The notes under the pieces: model-generated
What the model was told of the DNA's origin: nothing
Seen by the model: the letters and a program-made list of their open reading frames with translations, nothing else
The model's database searches: none
Made by a program: the position numbers and the translations under genes
NCBI GenBank assembly: GCA_017526725.1
Contig: JAFXRA010000215.1
Coordinates: 1-14,544, forward strand
Reading direction: 5' to 3'
DNA from: Candidatus Rifleibacteriota bacterium
GTDB taxonomy: Bacteria; Riflebacteria; Ozemobacteria; Ozemobacterales; Ozemobacteraceae
Length of the DNA stretch: 14,544 nt
Shown here: positions 1 to 8,076 of the stretch, in pieces
Layout of the letters: every line of letters begins with the position of its first letter
Numbering within the stretch: position 1 is the first letter of the stretch

Positions 1-501
1 GTGATTACTATTCTTGTCAAAGTGAGGAATACTATCTTTTGGCTTATCATATGAAACAGAAGTTAATGATTGGTTTTTAGCCACCAACCATTCTGATTCA
101 CCTGATTTAACATTCCCTTTATTTTCACCGAGAAACCTTGGTCCAGGGTTAACATTAGTAGCTAGTTTAATATATTTATCACCTATTTTTTTTATTTTAA
201 AAACTTTGCTAGGTTTATCATCTTCAGGATACAAACTAAAATCAAAATACGGATTCTTACCTAAATGGAAACAAGTCGCATCATAAAGCTGTGTCGGCAT
301 AATCTGTGTTTTTAACATTACATGCTGCATTCCAGCTCTTGCGGCAAAATAACTTTGTAGATTTTCAATATTTTTTCTACGAGCGATAATATTATTTTGG
401 TTTTGATTCATTAAAAATGCTTCTGAAATCAATAATAATGTTGCAATTATCAAAGCGAAAGCGATAGCAGACCCTTTTCTATTTATATAAAAAAATTTCA
501 T
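1..501 (-). CDS. PilX/GspK-like pseudopilin, 3' end cut off by the window
   Basis: The frame is open for 167 codons from an ATG at 499-501 to base 1, so the C-terminus is missing. The N-terminus has a short basic leader (N-R-K-G, residues 7-10), then a hydrophobic stretch at about 11-30 starting SAIAFALIIA, then 'YFAARAGMQ' at 51-59. Leader, helix and an 'ARAG'-type segment about 45 residues after the leader are the usual layout of PilX_N/GspK-type minor pilins, which often lack Glu at +5, as here. Cleavage by a prepilin peptidase is expected after Gly10. The ATG overlaps the preceding pseudopilin's TGA as ATGA (498-501), so translation is probably coupled; an AGG lies about 9 bases upstream. 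Likely role: inner-membrane-anchored minor component of a type IV pilus or type II secretion pseudopilus. The family call rests on the N-terminal pattern only. Confidence 0.75.
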   Translation of the reverse strand, partial: MKFFYINRKGSAIAFALIIATLLLISEAFLMNQNQNNIIARRKNIENLQSYFAARAGMQHVMLKTQIMPTQLYDATCFHLGKNPYFDFSLYPEDDKPSKVFKIKKIGDKYIKLATNVNPGPRFLGENKGNVKSGESEWLVAKNQSLTSVSYDKPKDSIPHFDKNSNH

Positions 502-1190
502 TTCATCAACCTCGCTTTGTTTGTTGCTATTTTAAATTCTCTAAACCCTTCAGCATTAGGATTATTTTTTACGCTATCATTCCATCTAATATTCAAAATT
601 AGAGCTTTAATTAAAGTAGTATGATTCTCATCTTTATAAAAATCACTTGTTGTTGAAGCTAATTCGATAGGATTAGTATATAAAACATCTGTATAAAAAG
701 AGAATTTTGGATAAGATGGATTACCTTTTTTTACTTCTTGGTCTTCACAATCTAACCTAACACTGCTAGTTGCAAAAGTTTCTATAAATTGAACAGAATC
801 GACATCATACGCCGAATAAGTCAAATCTTTTAAATCATATACATCTAATTTCACATAAAATTTTTGACCTTTTGTATCAGTAATAGTTCCTTCACAATTA
901 CCAGTATTGCCTGATTCAGGAAACAAGCTAGAAAAGAGATTTTTTAGAGAATTTCCTGTTAATTGAGCTGGACTCCCCGAATTTAATTCATCAAAATTCA
1001 CAGAATCCAGCACAGTGTCAAGAATATATCTAGCTTTTTGCATAGCATATTCATTATTTGCTATTATTAAAGCATTTTTTGTATCGTTGCTTATAGTCCC
1101 AATTATAGGCAAAACAGCGGCAACAAGAATCAATAATGCTAAAACTATTTCAATTAATGAATATGCTTTAATTAACTTATTTCTTTTCAT
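498..1190 (-). CDS. type IV pilin-like / GspI-PilV-type minor pseudopilin
   Basis: A 230-residue protein with a class III (prepilin) signal: basic leader MKRNKLIKA, then Y-S-L-I-E at 10-14, giving the conserved Glu at +5, then a hydrophobic helix to about residue 32. Residue -1 is Ala9 rather than the usual Gly. The rest is an unassigned soluble domain. Such proteins are processed by a prepilin peptidase and assemble as minor subunits of type IV pili or type II secretion pseudopili. The start lies 14 bases inside the upstream PKD-protein gene (1177-1190) and the stop overlaps the next gene by 4 bases. No clear Shine-Dalgarno precedes the ATG, which suggests translation by coupling. Size and position between a large exported protein and a PilX-like gene resemble minor-pilin operons. 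The exact subtype is uncertain. Confidence 0.8.
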   Translation of the reverse strand: MKRNKLIKAYSLIEIVLALLILVAAVLPIIGTISNDTKNALIIANNEYAMQKARYILDTVLDSVNFDELNSGSPAQLTGNSLKNLFSSLFPESGNTGNCEGTITDTKGQKFYVKLDVYDLKDLTYSAYDVDSVQFIETFATSSVRLDCEDQEVKKGNPSYPKFSFYTDVLYTNPIELASTTSDFYKDENHTTLIKALILNIRWNDSVKNNPNAEGFREFKIATNKARLMK

Positions 1191-4100
1191 GTTGCTGATC
1201 TAAGACACGAATAACGGCTTTCTTTTCCTTTAATACTTTTACATTTAGAAATAATTCAATAGCTTTTTTGTTACCATTATCTAATATATTGAATATAAGC
1301 CTATAGTTTTCTCCGGGTTGTGTAATTGATATATAATAAGGAACCTCGGCGGTGTATACTTTTTTGTTTTTACCACTAGCATCTTTAACAAGAGATTCTT
1401 TAAATTCAGGCTTAATTTTGTCATATATTTCATCAACGCCATTACCGCTTAATTTACCATTGATAACGAAATTGTCATTAGTATTTGGTAAAACATTATC
1501 AGTAACCTGAATATTACATAAAAATCTCTCATTTGCAGATACTTCAAAAGGATTACCTGTTAAATCAACAGTAGTAGTTGCTATTTCATTTGAATCTAAT
1601 TCTTTTGTAGTCTCATTAATTTCCTCATTTCTCTTTATTTTATCATCAATAGTAAGTTTATAAGTGAAAGGAGCAAGATTAACTTTGTCTGTTGCCTTAG
1701 CCGTATAAACATTCATCGGATCATTAAAACCACCGAATATTTCTACTAAAGTAGCATTACCAGAATCTGGGCTAACCAATGTTATTTTAACATTTGGTAT
1801 ATCGTTATCTAACACAGTAAAAGAGGCAACATCTGTTTCTATGTAATGCTTAAAACCATTATCAATATATACTTTAGCCCTATAATTAAATCTTCCTGTA
1901 TTGTTTATGATATGCTTGTTACTACCATAAAGTATTTCTTTCCCCGCATTGAAGTATTCATTATCCACACTATTAGCATTTGGAGCTCTCATATTTGTAG
2001 CAAATGAATCTGGGAATCTTTCTTCTTTATCAGAATACAATGCAACGTAACTGCTATGATATTGATTTGTTCCCTTATTGATATTATATTTTTCTAAGGA
2101 AGATAAAACAAATGGGTATTTATCTATTTTTTGGCTAGCAGTTAAATAACCTTTCTTGTTTATAGAATCAAATATTATTTTTGCAACATCTTCTAATGAA
2201 CCATTAGTTTCAAAACTGCCATTAGTTTTTTCAACGTAGTCACTAAGCTTATCCTTAGTCAAATCTAAATCACATACAGAAGACTTCATTGGAACCATTC
2301 TATAATTATCTTCATCGAATCTGTCATATATTATTTCAACATATGAAGCTATTACATCAGGATTTATACTGTCTATTTTTATTGATATACTCTTTCCAAT
2401 ATTCGCTATATTTTCAGTATTTTTATCCACAAATAATGGATCTCCTGTAAATGCTTTATTTTTAAGTGGTTCATCACTATCATTTTTGAATGATACGGTT
2501 GCTCTAACCTGATTATTGATTTTTACCAATGCACCACTAGAATAATCACAAACAACATCATATTGTTCTTTACCTAATGGTACATAACCACTTATAAAAG
2601 TAAAATCCTCATTGCTTGTTCCATAAGAAGGTTCAATCTTTAATTTTCCATTATTATCTGAAACTAAATTATAATAATTTGGTTCTGGTCTAAATCTATA
2701 ACAAGGCTGATGCACAATATATCGTTGCCCTTTAGTTGAACTAAATCTCAATTTTGCATTAAGGCTATTATCAAACTCATCTAATAATGATTCACTCTTT
2801 GTTGTATTCCATTTTAAATCTTGATACTTTGCCTCTACAAAAACTTTATAGAATCTATTCGGATTAATCGAATTTCCATAAGGAACTTTAAAAGTTATTG
2901 TTATAGGTTTTATTCCATGTGGGAATTCTGATTCTGTAGCATATCTAAGAGTTCCATCTCTCAGTAAATTAGTTTGTCCTGTAGTGTGAGCATTTGATTC
3001 TATTATTGGGTTCCCATTATTGTTTATAAAATAAGGTCTACCGTTAGAATCCTTTAAAGCATATGGTTTTTCATTAAAATCACTTATTAAAGCATATTCT
3101 GATTTATCTACTTCAGCATAGCCTTTTTCAAAAGCATCTTCACCATCTGCAGTTAAAACTCTCCATCTATAATACACTGTATTGGTTGCAACACCATCAA
3201 ATCTATCTAATTCACCAGTATTTTCATTTTCAAAGTTACCACCATAAAAAATTGTGGCAGAAGCATTAAATTTCATCGTAACTCTTTGTAATGATTCTGT
3301 AATAGTTCCAACAGCACATGATTCTCCAAAATAATCAGGTTTATATGGTTCAATCTGACTCAAATTCCTCGTAATTATTGGAAAAGTATAAGAAGCAGGT
3401 TTTACATTAAAACAGATATATCTGTTATTACCATCTATATCCTGAGCACCTAATTTAAATACCCTTGTTACCAACAACTTAGTTTTTTCACCAAGGTGCA
3501 CCAATTCTCCATTTACTATTGCACCCTCATGATACTTTATATATAGTCTTACTGTTTTATATGGTTCTTCATAAATCTGTCCATGTTCTTCTGCTACATA
3601 TTTAAATTTATGATTAATACTTGGGTTTTCTTTACTTGTAGTATTTTTGGTAATTAAAGAAGGGTCAGCTATTGGATCAGTTATTGTGAAATAATAAGAA
3701 TAAATATTCTTATGCTCTTCTGTTGTAACAAGTCTAGCACCTCTTCCTGTTCCTAAAAAATTATATAATAAATCTTCTTTCACTAATTCAGAAACAACGT
3801 TTCCAGCTCCATCTTCTCTTTTAACCTGTATAGAATTCTTAGGATAAATTGAAGGAAGTGGTTTTACTTTTACAGTAAATGGGTAACGTAATTCTGTGGA
3901 ATTATTGGTAGAGTTTTGGTAATGAATAATACAATAACCGTTAAATTCTTGACCAACTTCAGGATTGTTTAAATTATAGGTATGACTTTTATGACTGGTC
4001 ATTTTGCCATTTACTTTATCAGATTTATCTGTTGTCCCATCTCCCCAATTCCATTCAAAACCTGAAATACGTGATTGAATTTGTAATTTTCTTAACTCAA

Positions 4101-5142
4101 CAGTAGCATTGGCACCAAAGGACTGCCCATCATAAATTTCAAATTTACCTTCAGCATTTTTATTTATATCCGGAGTAAAAGATATTTTCTTTGGAGGTAA
4201 ATACCAAATGACTTTTTCCTGTTCAGTCCAAGTAGAGTTTTGTCCTAAAACAGGCGGGGCACCCCATGCCATAGCAGGACCACCAACAATTACACCTGGT
4301 GTATTTGCATCTGCTTCCCATTCTCCATAAAATGGTAAATCAAAAGGAAGTTTCTTAGGACTCATTGACTTATAATACTCACCAGCTAATTTTGTAGCAC
4401 CATAAATTCTTGTAGTAGGATTTGTTCCGCCAGTTAAATCTGCAAAAACACCAACCCCCTCCGGAGTGGGGTCATATGCACCTGTTCCTCCATCTGATCT
4501 AGTTCTCGGGTCTAATTTAATTTCAACCAAAATAGTCATACCTATTTTTACTTTTCCTGTAATTGGGTCTATAGTTCCCAAAGATCCGTCAAATGACTTC
4601 AAACCTTCATAATAAGTACTACCATAACCTATCGCAACATTAGTTAGTGCAGGGGGAGTTTCAAGATTCATATCTTTATAAACATCACCGCGACCATCAA
4701 AAGAAGTGCTTGGACTGCTACCAAGTGTGGAATTAAATTTAGCCACTACAATGACCGCCATTGGGTTAGACCAAGTATTGGGGTTTTTATGAGAAAAACT
4801 AAAAGTTTTGCTTGTTATTATATTTCCACTCCCATCAACAGGTGTGAAAGAATCTGATAATATTCTTTCATATGTGCCGTTCTTATTCCAAGATGCATAA
4901 ACAGCAACATTTATATCTTTAACAGAACCACCAACCTTATAGTCATCAGCATTAGTTGATTTTGTTTCAATCTTAAACGAGCCAGCAAATTTTCTGTCTG
5001 ACTCCCTTTCATTCATATCCCCAGTATCAGGAACAAATTCTGTAATTATTTCTTTTGAGTTATCATATGCTAGTAAACAAGAAGAAATCAAAAACAAGAA
5101 AAAGAAAAGAAAAAACACAGCATAAGGTTTATTTTTTTTCAT
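1177..5142 (-). CDS. giant exported PKD-domain protein, possible lipoprotein
   Basis: A 1321-residue protein with an N-terminal signal: basic MKKNK, a Phe/Leu-rich core, then I-S-S-C at 19-22, which fits a lipobox, and L-L-A at 23-25, which would fit signal peptidase I. Either lipid anchoring at Cys22 or cleavage after Ala25 is possible. One PKD-type beta-sandwich is visible at about 345-428, with 'WNWGDGTT' at 364-371 and 'SHTY' at 386-389. The rest is rich in Asn, Thr, Tyr and beta-prone segments but shows no catalytic motif I recognise. PKD domains usually mediate protein or carbohydrate contacts in surface proteins. The start has a strong GGAG 7-10 bases upstream and overlaps the Skp-like gene's stop as ATGA (5139-5142). 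Downstream genes are pseudopilins, so it may be pilus-associated cargo or an adhesin, analogous in position to PilY1 but not recognisably homologous. Confidence 0.75.
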   Translation of the reverse strand: MKKNKPYAVFFLFFFLFLISSCLLAYDNSKEIITEFVPDTGDMNERESDRKFAGSFKIETKSTNADDYKVGGSVKDINVAVYASWNKNGTYERILSDSFTPVDGSGNIITSKTFSFSHKNPNTWSNPMAVIVVAKFNSTLGSSPSTSFDGRGDVYKDMNLETPPALTNVAIGYGSTYYEGLKSFDGSLGTIDPITGKVKIGMTILVEIKLDPRTRSDGGTGAYDPTPEGVGVFADLTGGTNPTTRIYGATKLAGEYYKSMSPKKLPFDLPFYGEWEADANTPGVIVGGPAMAWGAPPVLGQNSTWTEQEKVIWYLPPKKISFTPDINKNAEGKFEIYDGQSFGANATVELRKLQIQSRISGFEWNWGDGTTDKSDKVNGKMTSHKSHTYNLNNPEVGQEFNGYCIIHYQNSTNNSTELRYPFTVKVKPLPSIYPKNSIQVKREDGAGNVVSELVKEDLLYNFLGTGRGARLVTTEEHKNIYSYYFTITDPIADPSLITKNTTSKENPSINHKFKYVAEEHGQIYEEPYKTVRLYIKYHEGAIVNGELVHLGEKTKLLVTRVFKLGAQDIDGNNRYICFNVKPASYTFPIITRNLSQIEPYKPDYFGESCAVGTITESLQRVTMKFNASATIFYGGNFENENTGELDRFDGVATNTVYYRWRVLTADGEDAFEKGYAEVDKSEYALISDFNEKPYALKDSNGRPYFINNNGNPIIESNAHTTGQTNLLRDGTLRYATESEFPHGIKPITITFKVPYGNSINPNRFYKVFVEAKYQDLKWNTTKSESLLDEFDNSLNAKLRFSSTKGQRYIVHQPCYRFRPEPNYYNLVSDNNGKLKIEPSYGTSNEDFTFISGYVPLGKEQYDVVCDYSSGALVKINNQVRATVSFKNDSDEPLKNKAFTGDPLFVDKNTENIANIGKSISIKIDSINPDVIASYVEIIYDRFDEDNYRMVPMKSSVCDLDLTKDKLSDYVEKTNGSFETNGSLEDVAKIIFDSINKKGYLTASQKIDKYPFVLSSLEKYNINKGTNQYHSSYVALYSDKEERFPDSFATNMRAPNANSVDNEYFNAGKEILYGSNKHIINNTGRFNYRAKVYIDNGFKHYIETDVASFTVLDNDIPNVKITLVSPDSGNATLVEIFGGFNDPMNVYTAKATDKVNLAPFTYKLTIDDKIKRNEEINETTKELDSNEIATTTVDLTGNPFEVSANERFLCNIQVTDNVLPNTNDNFVINGKLSGNGVDEIYDKIKPEFKESLVKDASGKNKKVYTAEVPYYISITQPGENYRLIFNILDNGNKKAIELFLNVKVLKEKKAVIRVLDQQHEKK

Positions 5143-5741
5143 TTCAAACTCCTACCATAAGAAAGGATTCTGATATTAGAAGATAGCTTTGTAATACGAT
5201 TACTAACATCTTGGGTAATATCTATACAGTTGCATTTTGCAGACAAAATAGATTGAGCAAATAATTCAACAATTTGCTTGTTAGAAACCGCTTGATTAGG
5301 AATCATCCTCCTTTGGGTTTCAGGAGGAAGTATTTTTTCATTCATTAGAAAAGTCTTTTTATTAACAACAAGACATAATGATCTTTCATTTACTATTTCA
5401 TTAATTGCTTGAATAATAATTTGAGAAACTTGGTATGAATAATGAGAATATATTTTTTCTGATTCGAGCATTGCTCTTTGTTGCTTAGATTCTTGTGGCA
5501 AGCCCTGTAAATCTCTTACTGCAACTTTATAATCATTTAACACTTTGTTTCTAATATTTGAATCTTCAATAAATTTATTAAATAAGTATTCCGTATCAAC
5601 TACAGCAACAGTTAAATCTGATAGAACATCAGATTGACTATTTGTAATTTTCTTATCCTCCGCCAAAAGCGAAGTTGAAGCGAAACCAATTATTGGTAAA
5701 ATATAAATAAAAATTAATTTTATATAATGTTTTTTGAACAT
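5139..5741 (-). CDS. OmpH/Skp-like periplasmic protein
   Basis: A 200-residue protein with a Sec signal peptide (basic MFKKHYIK, hydrophobic core, S-L-L-A ending at residue 27). 'VAVVDTEYLFNKF' at 45-57 resembles the first strand of OmpH/Skp proteins. A charged helical stretch follows at about 58-110, then 'INEIVNERSLCLVVNK' at about 113-128, which matches the usual closing 'helix plus LVxxK' strand. Skp-type proteins are trimeric periplasmic chaperones for outer-membrane proteins. The helical arm is short and a C-terminal extension with several Cys/Ile residues is unusual, so this is a divergent member at best. It is the first gene of the operon, behind a strong promoter, with a G-rich ribosome-binding region (GGGGTGGG) upstream. 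It may escort the giant PKD protein encoded immediately downstream; that role is inference. Confidence 0.55.
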   Translation of the reverse strand: MFKKHYIKLIFIYILPIIGFASTSLLAEDKKITNSQSDVLSDLTVAVVDTEYLFNKFIEDSNIRNKVLNDYKVAVRDLQGLPQESKQQRAMLESEKIYSHYSYQVSQIIIQAINEIVNERSLCLVVNKKTFLMNEKILPPETQRRMIPNQAVSNKQIVELFAQSILSAKCNCIDITQDVSNRITKLSSNIRILSYGRSLK

Positions 5742-5789
5742 AACAAGCCCACCCCGAATACTATTTTATACTACAATACACTACTATGT

Positions 5790-5818
5790 ATTATAATAAA
5801 ATAATTTTACAATGTAAA
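5790..5818 (-). promoter_or_regulatory. sigma70-type promoter of the pseudopilin operon
   Basis: Reading the minus strand, TTTACA (5818-5813) is followed after 17 bases by a perfect TATAAT (5795-5790). Transcription should start near 5783, about 40 bases before the ATG at 5741. The -35 element is the left half of a perfect inverted repeat, TTTACA-T-TGTAAA (5806-5818), a possible operator that would block RNA polymerase. Confidence 0.75.
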
Positions 5819-5864
5819 TACTTGACAAAAAATAGAAGAGCAAATGCATTAAAATATTGGAAAA

Positions 5865-6049
5865 TCCCCCTTACTGACTACCTTACGATAGTCAGCCCTC
5901 CTCTACCGCATTGCAAAACAATGCAGCCCCTCTGTCTTTGACTTCGTCAAATCCACATCCCACAAAGCAAAAGCTTTTGGGGAGGTTCTTTGTGACAGAT
6001 CCCCTCAACCATTCGTGGGGGAGCATCGCCTTTACGAAAGGGGGTGAGG
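5865..6049. repeat. multi-hairpin palindromic element (MITE-like or structured RNA)
   Basis: No ORF fits this part of the 365-base gap between 5742 and 6106. It holds consecutive hairpins. CTGACTA/TAGTCAG is at 5874-5895. GCATTG/CAATGC is at 5908-5924. TTTGAC/GTCAAA is at 5937-5951. CACAAAG/CTTTGTG is at 5961-5994 and encloses the 12-base palindrome CAAAAGCTTTTG. CCTTT/AAAGG is at 6029-6041, inside a CCTCA/TGAGG stem (6003-6049). The linkers are C-rich (CCCTCCTCT, CCCCTCT) and locally far richer in G+C than the flanks. Known gut Firmicutes genomes carry dispersed palindromic repeats with this kind of layout, which suggests a non-autonomous mobile repeat. It could also terminate transcription from the acetyltransferase gene. 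Copy number in the genome is unknown. Confidence 0.6.
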
Positions 6050-6106
6050 ACGATTCACGAGAATTTTATAAAACAGTAAAAAGTTAAGTCAGAAGACTCT
6101 ATTGCT

Positions 6107-6607
6107 CTATCGCTCTAGCCCCTTATAAAGCTTAATTCCGTTTTCAAGGTCATAACTGCCGTTTATGCTGCTATAATAACCAAATAAAATCTTTGTCTTT
6201 TGATAGCCAAGTTTTTGGAATAGGCTTAAAGAAGCTTGATTACTCTCTCTAACTTCTGCAAAAATACCCGTCATAGAGTTTCTAACAGCAAATATTTCTA
6301 ATTCATTAATAAGCTTAGAAGCCAAACCCGCTTTTCTGAAACCTTTATCTACAGCTAACTTACAGATTCTGCCGGAAGGTTTCTGCTTAAAATACCTAAG
6401 CGTAAGCAACCCGTATGCGCAGATTTTTCCACAATATTTAATAAGTAAAAACTCCGAATTTGAAGATTTAATATAGTTTTGCAGACTTCTCTTAGAAGAA
6501 TACTCAGAAGAATCATTCAAAACCCTTTTTTCAAAATCTATAATATCAGCTAAATCAGAAATACCAGCTTTTAAAAGCTGGTATTTATTGTCTGATTCGA
6601 AATTCAT
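6107..6607 (-). CDS. RimI-like GNAT N-acetyltransferase
   Basis: A 166-residue cytosolic protein of normal single-domain GNAT length. The acetyl-CoA-binding motif A is 'ICKLAVDKGFRKAGLASKLI' (81-100), with the R-K-A-G-L-A loop at 91-96. 'AEVRESNQASLSLFQKLGY' (117-135), then 'YY' at 144-145 and 'LENGIKLYK' at about 154-162, match the RimI pattern (EVR-SN-A---L----GF, YY, -E-A--M-L). RimI acetylates the N-terminal Ala of ribosomal protein S18, and relatives modify other N-termini; the substrate here is not certain. It follows the C11 peptidase gene after only 9 bases and has no clear Shine-Dalgarno, so it is probably co-transcribed and partly coupled. A perfect 28-base palindrome lies inside its first codons (6559-6586). 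The stop codon is followed by a short GAGC(G/A)ATA repetition. Confidence 0.8.
   Translation of the reverse strand: MNFESDNKYQLLKAGISDLADIIDFEKRVLNDSSEYSSKRSLQNYIKSSNSEFLLIKYCGKICAYGLLTLRYFKQKPSGRICKLAVDKGFRKAGLASKLINELEIFAVRNSMTGIFAEVRESNQASLSLFQKLGYQKTKILFGYYSSINGSYDLENGIKLYKGLER
6559..6586. repeat. perfect 28-base palindrome in the acetyltransferase 5' coding region
   Basis: Each half is AAATACCAGCTTTT or its reverse complement, with no mismatch. It spans codons 8-17 (K-Y-Q-L-L-K-A-G-I and the first two bases of the next codon), starting about 20 bases after the ATG. In mRNA it could fold into a long stem near the start codon. There is no U-tract after it, so it is not a standard terminator. 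Confidence 0.7.
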
Positions 6608-6616
6608 TAAAGCTTT

Positions 6617-7984
6617 TTATTTGTTCTTCAATTCAAGCAAAAGTGCTTTAACTCTTTTCTGAGTCTTTTCATCGCACTTCTGTTCTGAGAAACAGAGGAA
6701 ATTTAACTTAGCAATAAGTTCCAAGCTTATGTCTCTATTGTTTTCATTTGCTTTGGCAACGTATTCTTTAAGCTTTGTTACTTTGTTCTGAGCAACTTCT
6801 TCCATAATAGGCTTGATTAAGGATTTTTTGTAATAATCCTGAACCATAGAAGCCCACATTGTACCCTTAGCAAAAGGCAGATGGAAATATTCCTTACTGA
6901 ATTTATGAGATTCTTTCGGGAAATATATTGCTAAGCCATATGCGAAGTTAACTCCATAACCACTTCTAGATGCCATAGGAACAAGTCTTTCCATAGAACT
7001 CAAAAGCTTATCTGCGGCAGTTTTTAAACTTGGATTTTTGATTTTAGATTTTGAAAGAACAACAAAGTGTTTCAAATCTATATTTTCAGGATAACCAAAG
7101 CCCTGAACTTCACTCAGCATCTTGTTTATATATTTCCAAGAATCTGAAGACATAAGCATCTTAGCATAACCATTCAGTTCATCTTTGAAGTTTTCATAAG
7201 CTGCTGAAACAACTATAGACTGAGTGCTTGCATGATAACCAGCGCTGCCGTCATCATAAGAATCGGTATATTCTTTTGTAATAAGCTTTGCGACATCAAT
7301 AGGAGTCATTCCCTTTTTCATTTTAGAGAATATTTCTTTGTATGGATAGCCATCGCCAGGTTCTGTTTCTTCAGAGCCAACAATGTAGTCAGCACCTTCA
7401 CGAACAGTGTAAGCAACTTCTGCCATCTGCATCAAACAAGCATCGAAACAAAGCAAATCAAGCTTTCTTCCTAAAGCCGCTTTTATGTCTTTCAAAGAAA
7501 AGCCTAATTGAGCAGTAGTGATATGATTGCCAGACTGGTCATCGTATGAAATACCCCTTACCATGCCTTGAGCAGCTTTAATTGCCTTCCAGCCGGTTCC
7601 ATGGTTCCAAATGATTGAACAATAATGCTTAGCAGGATACTTTTTGATTGCACTTTTAACGAAATTTGTATAAACCCTGTAATCACCCATGTCTACTTCG
7701 CCATGATTTTTGATTAATTCCAGTTTTCCGCCTTCAACATAATATGTTGCAGCAGGACCTTTTTCACGGTCTACCATAACAACAATATCCATGAACTCAT
7801 TAGAGCCGCCTTTAGCACGAATTTCTTTCAAGTCTTTAACAGCGCTCTGATCAAGATTGTTGTCGGCGTTCATGAAAATCATGAAAGTCCATTCTTTGGG
7901 GTTTCGCTTAGCTGCATCAACTTCGGTACATAAAACAAATACCAAAGAAAAAACAAGCATTAATTTTGCAATCATTCTTTTCAT
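6617..7984 (-). CDS. exported C11 (clostripain-family) cysteine peptidase
   Basis: A 455-residue protein with a Sec signal peptide (MKRMIAK, hydrophobic core, V-D-A at 22-24). The C11 core is clear: 'WTFMIFMNADNNLD' at 32-45, the His motif W-N-H-G-T-G-W at 126-132 (catalytic His128), and the Cys motif F-D-A-C-L-M at 180-185 (nucleophile Cys183, with the conserved Asp two residues before). 'GSEETEPGDGYPY' follows at 203-215. C11 enzymes typically cleave after Arg or Lys and are often self-processed; both catalytic residues are present, so activity is expected outside the cytoplasm. It is clearly more divergent than the two tandem paralogues at 9493-12518 and lacks their Ala/Lys/Pro-rich linker. 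AAGG lies 9 bases before the ATG, behind a consensus promoter (8032-8060). The acetyltransferase gene follows after 9 bases. Confidence 0.9.
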   Translation of the reverse strand: MKRMIAKLMLVFSLVFVLCTEVDAAKRNPKEWTFMIFMNADNNLDQSAVKDLKEIRAKGGSNEFMDIVVMVDREKGPAATYYVEGGKLELIKNHGEVDMGDYRVYTNFVKSAIKKYPAKHYCSIIWNHGTGWKAIKAAQGMVRGISYDDQSGNHITTAQLGFSLKDIKAALGRKLDLLCFDACLMQMAEVAYTVREGADYIVGSEETEPGDGYPYKEIFSKMKKGMTPIDVAKLITKEYTDSYDDGSAGYHASTQSIVVSAAYENFKDELNGYAKMLMSSDSWKYINKMLSEVQGFGYPENIDLKHFVVLSKSKIKNPSLKTAADKLLSSMERLVPMASRSGYGVNFAYGLAIYFPKESHKFSKEYFHLPFAKGTMWASMVQDYYKKSLIKPIMEEVAQNKVTKLKEYVAKANENNRDISLELIAKLNFLCFSEQKCDEKTQKRVKALLLELKNK

Positions 7985-8031
7985 ACTATTTGACCTTATA
8001 TTCTTATTAGAAAAGCATACCTTGTCTTTTA

Positions 8032-8060
8032 ATTATATTTATCAATTTCAAAAGTGTCAA
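8032..8060 (-). promoter_or_regulatory. consensus sigma70 promoter of the third C11 peptidase
   Basis: On the minus strand, a perfect TTGACA (8060-8055), a 17-base spacer and a perfect TATAAT (8037-8032) lie between the stop of the upstream gene and the ATG at 7984. The expected start is near 8025, giving a leader of about 40 bases. Full consensus predicts strong expression of the peptidase and the following acetyltransferase. Confidence 0.88.
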
Positions 8061-8076
8061 GAATTTGCAAACAGCC

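Noticed and set aside
1015..1203. Plus-strand 62-codon open frame
   Set aside because: It lies wholly opposite the pseudopilin N-terminus, and its hydrophobic content mirrors that helix; no ribosome site.
5822..5855. Plus-strand TTGACA at 5822-5827 as a promoter
   Set aside because: The nearest -10-like hexamer (TAAAAT at 5850) is 22 bases away, and no plus-strand gene lies downstream.
5865..6049. tRNA gene or CRISPR array in the hairpin-rich spacer
   Set aside because: The stems differ in sequence and length, there is no repeated unit with spacers, and no acceptor, anticodon and T-arm arrangement is seen.
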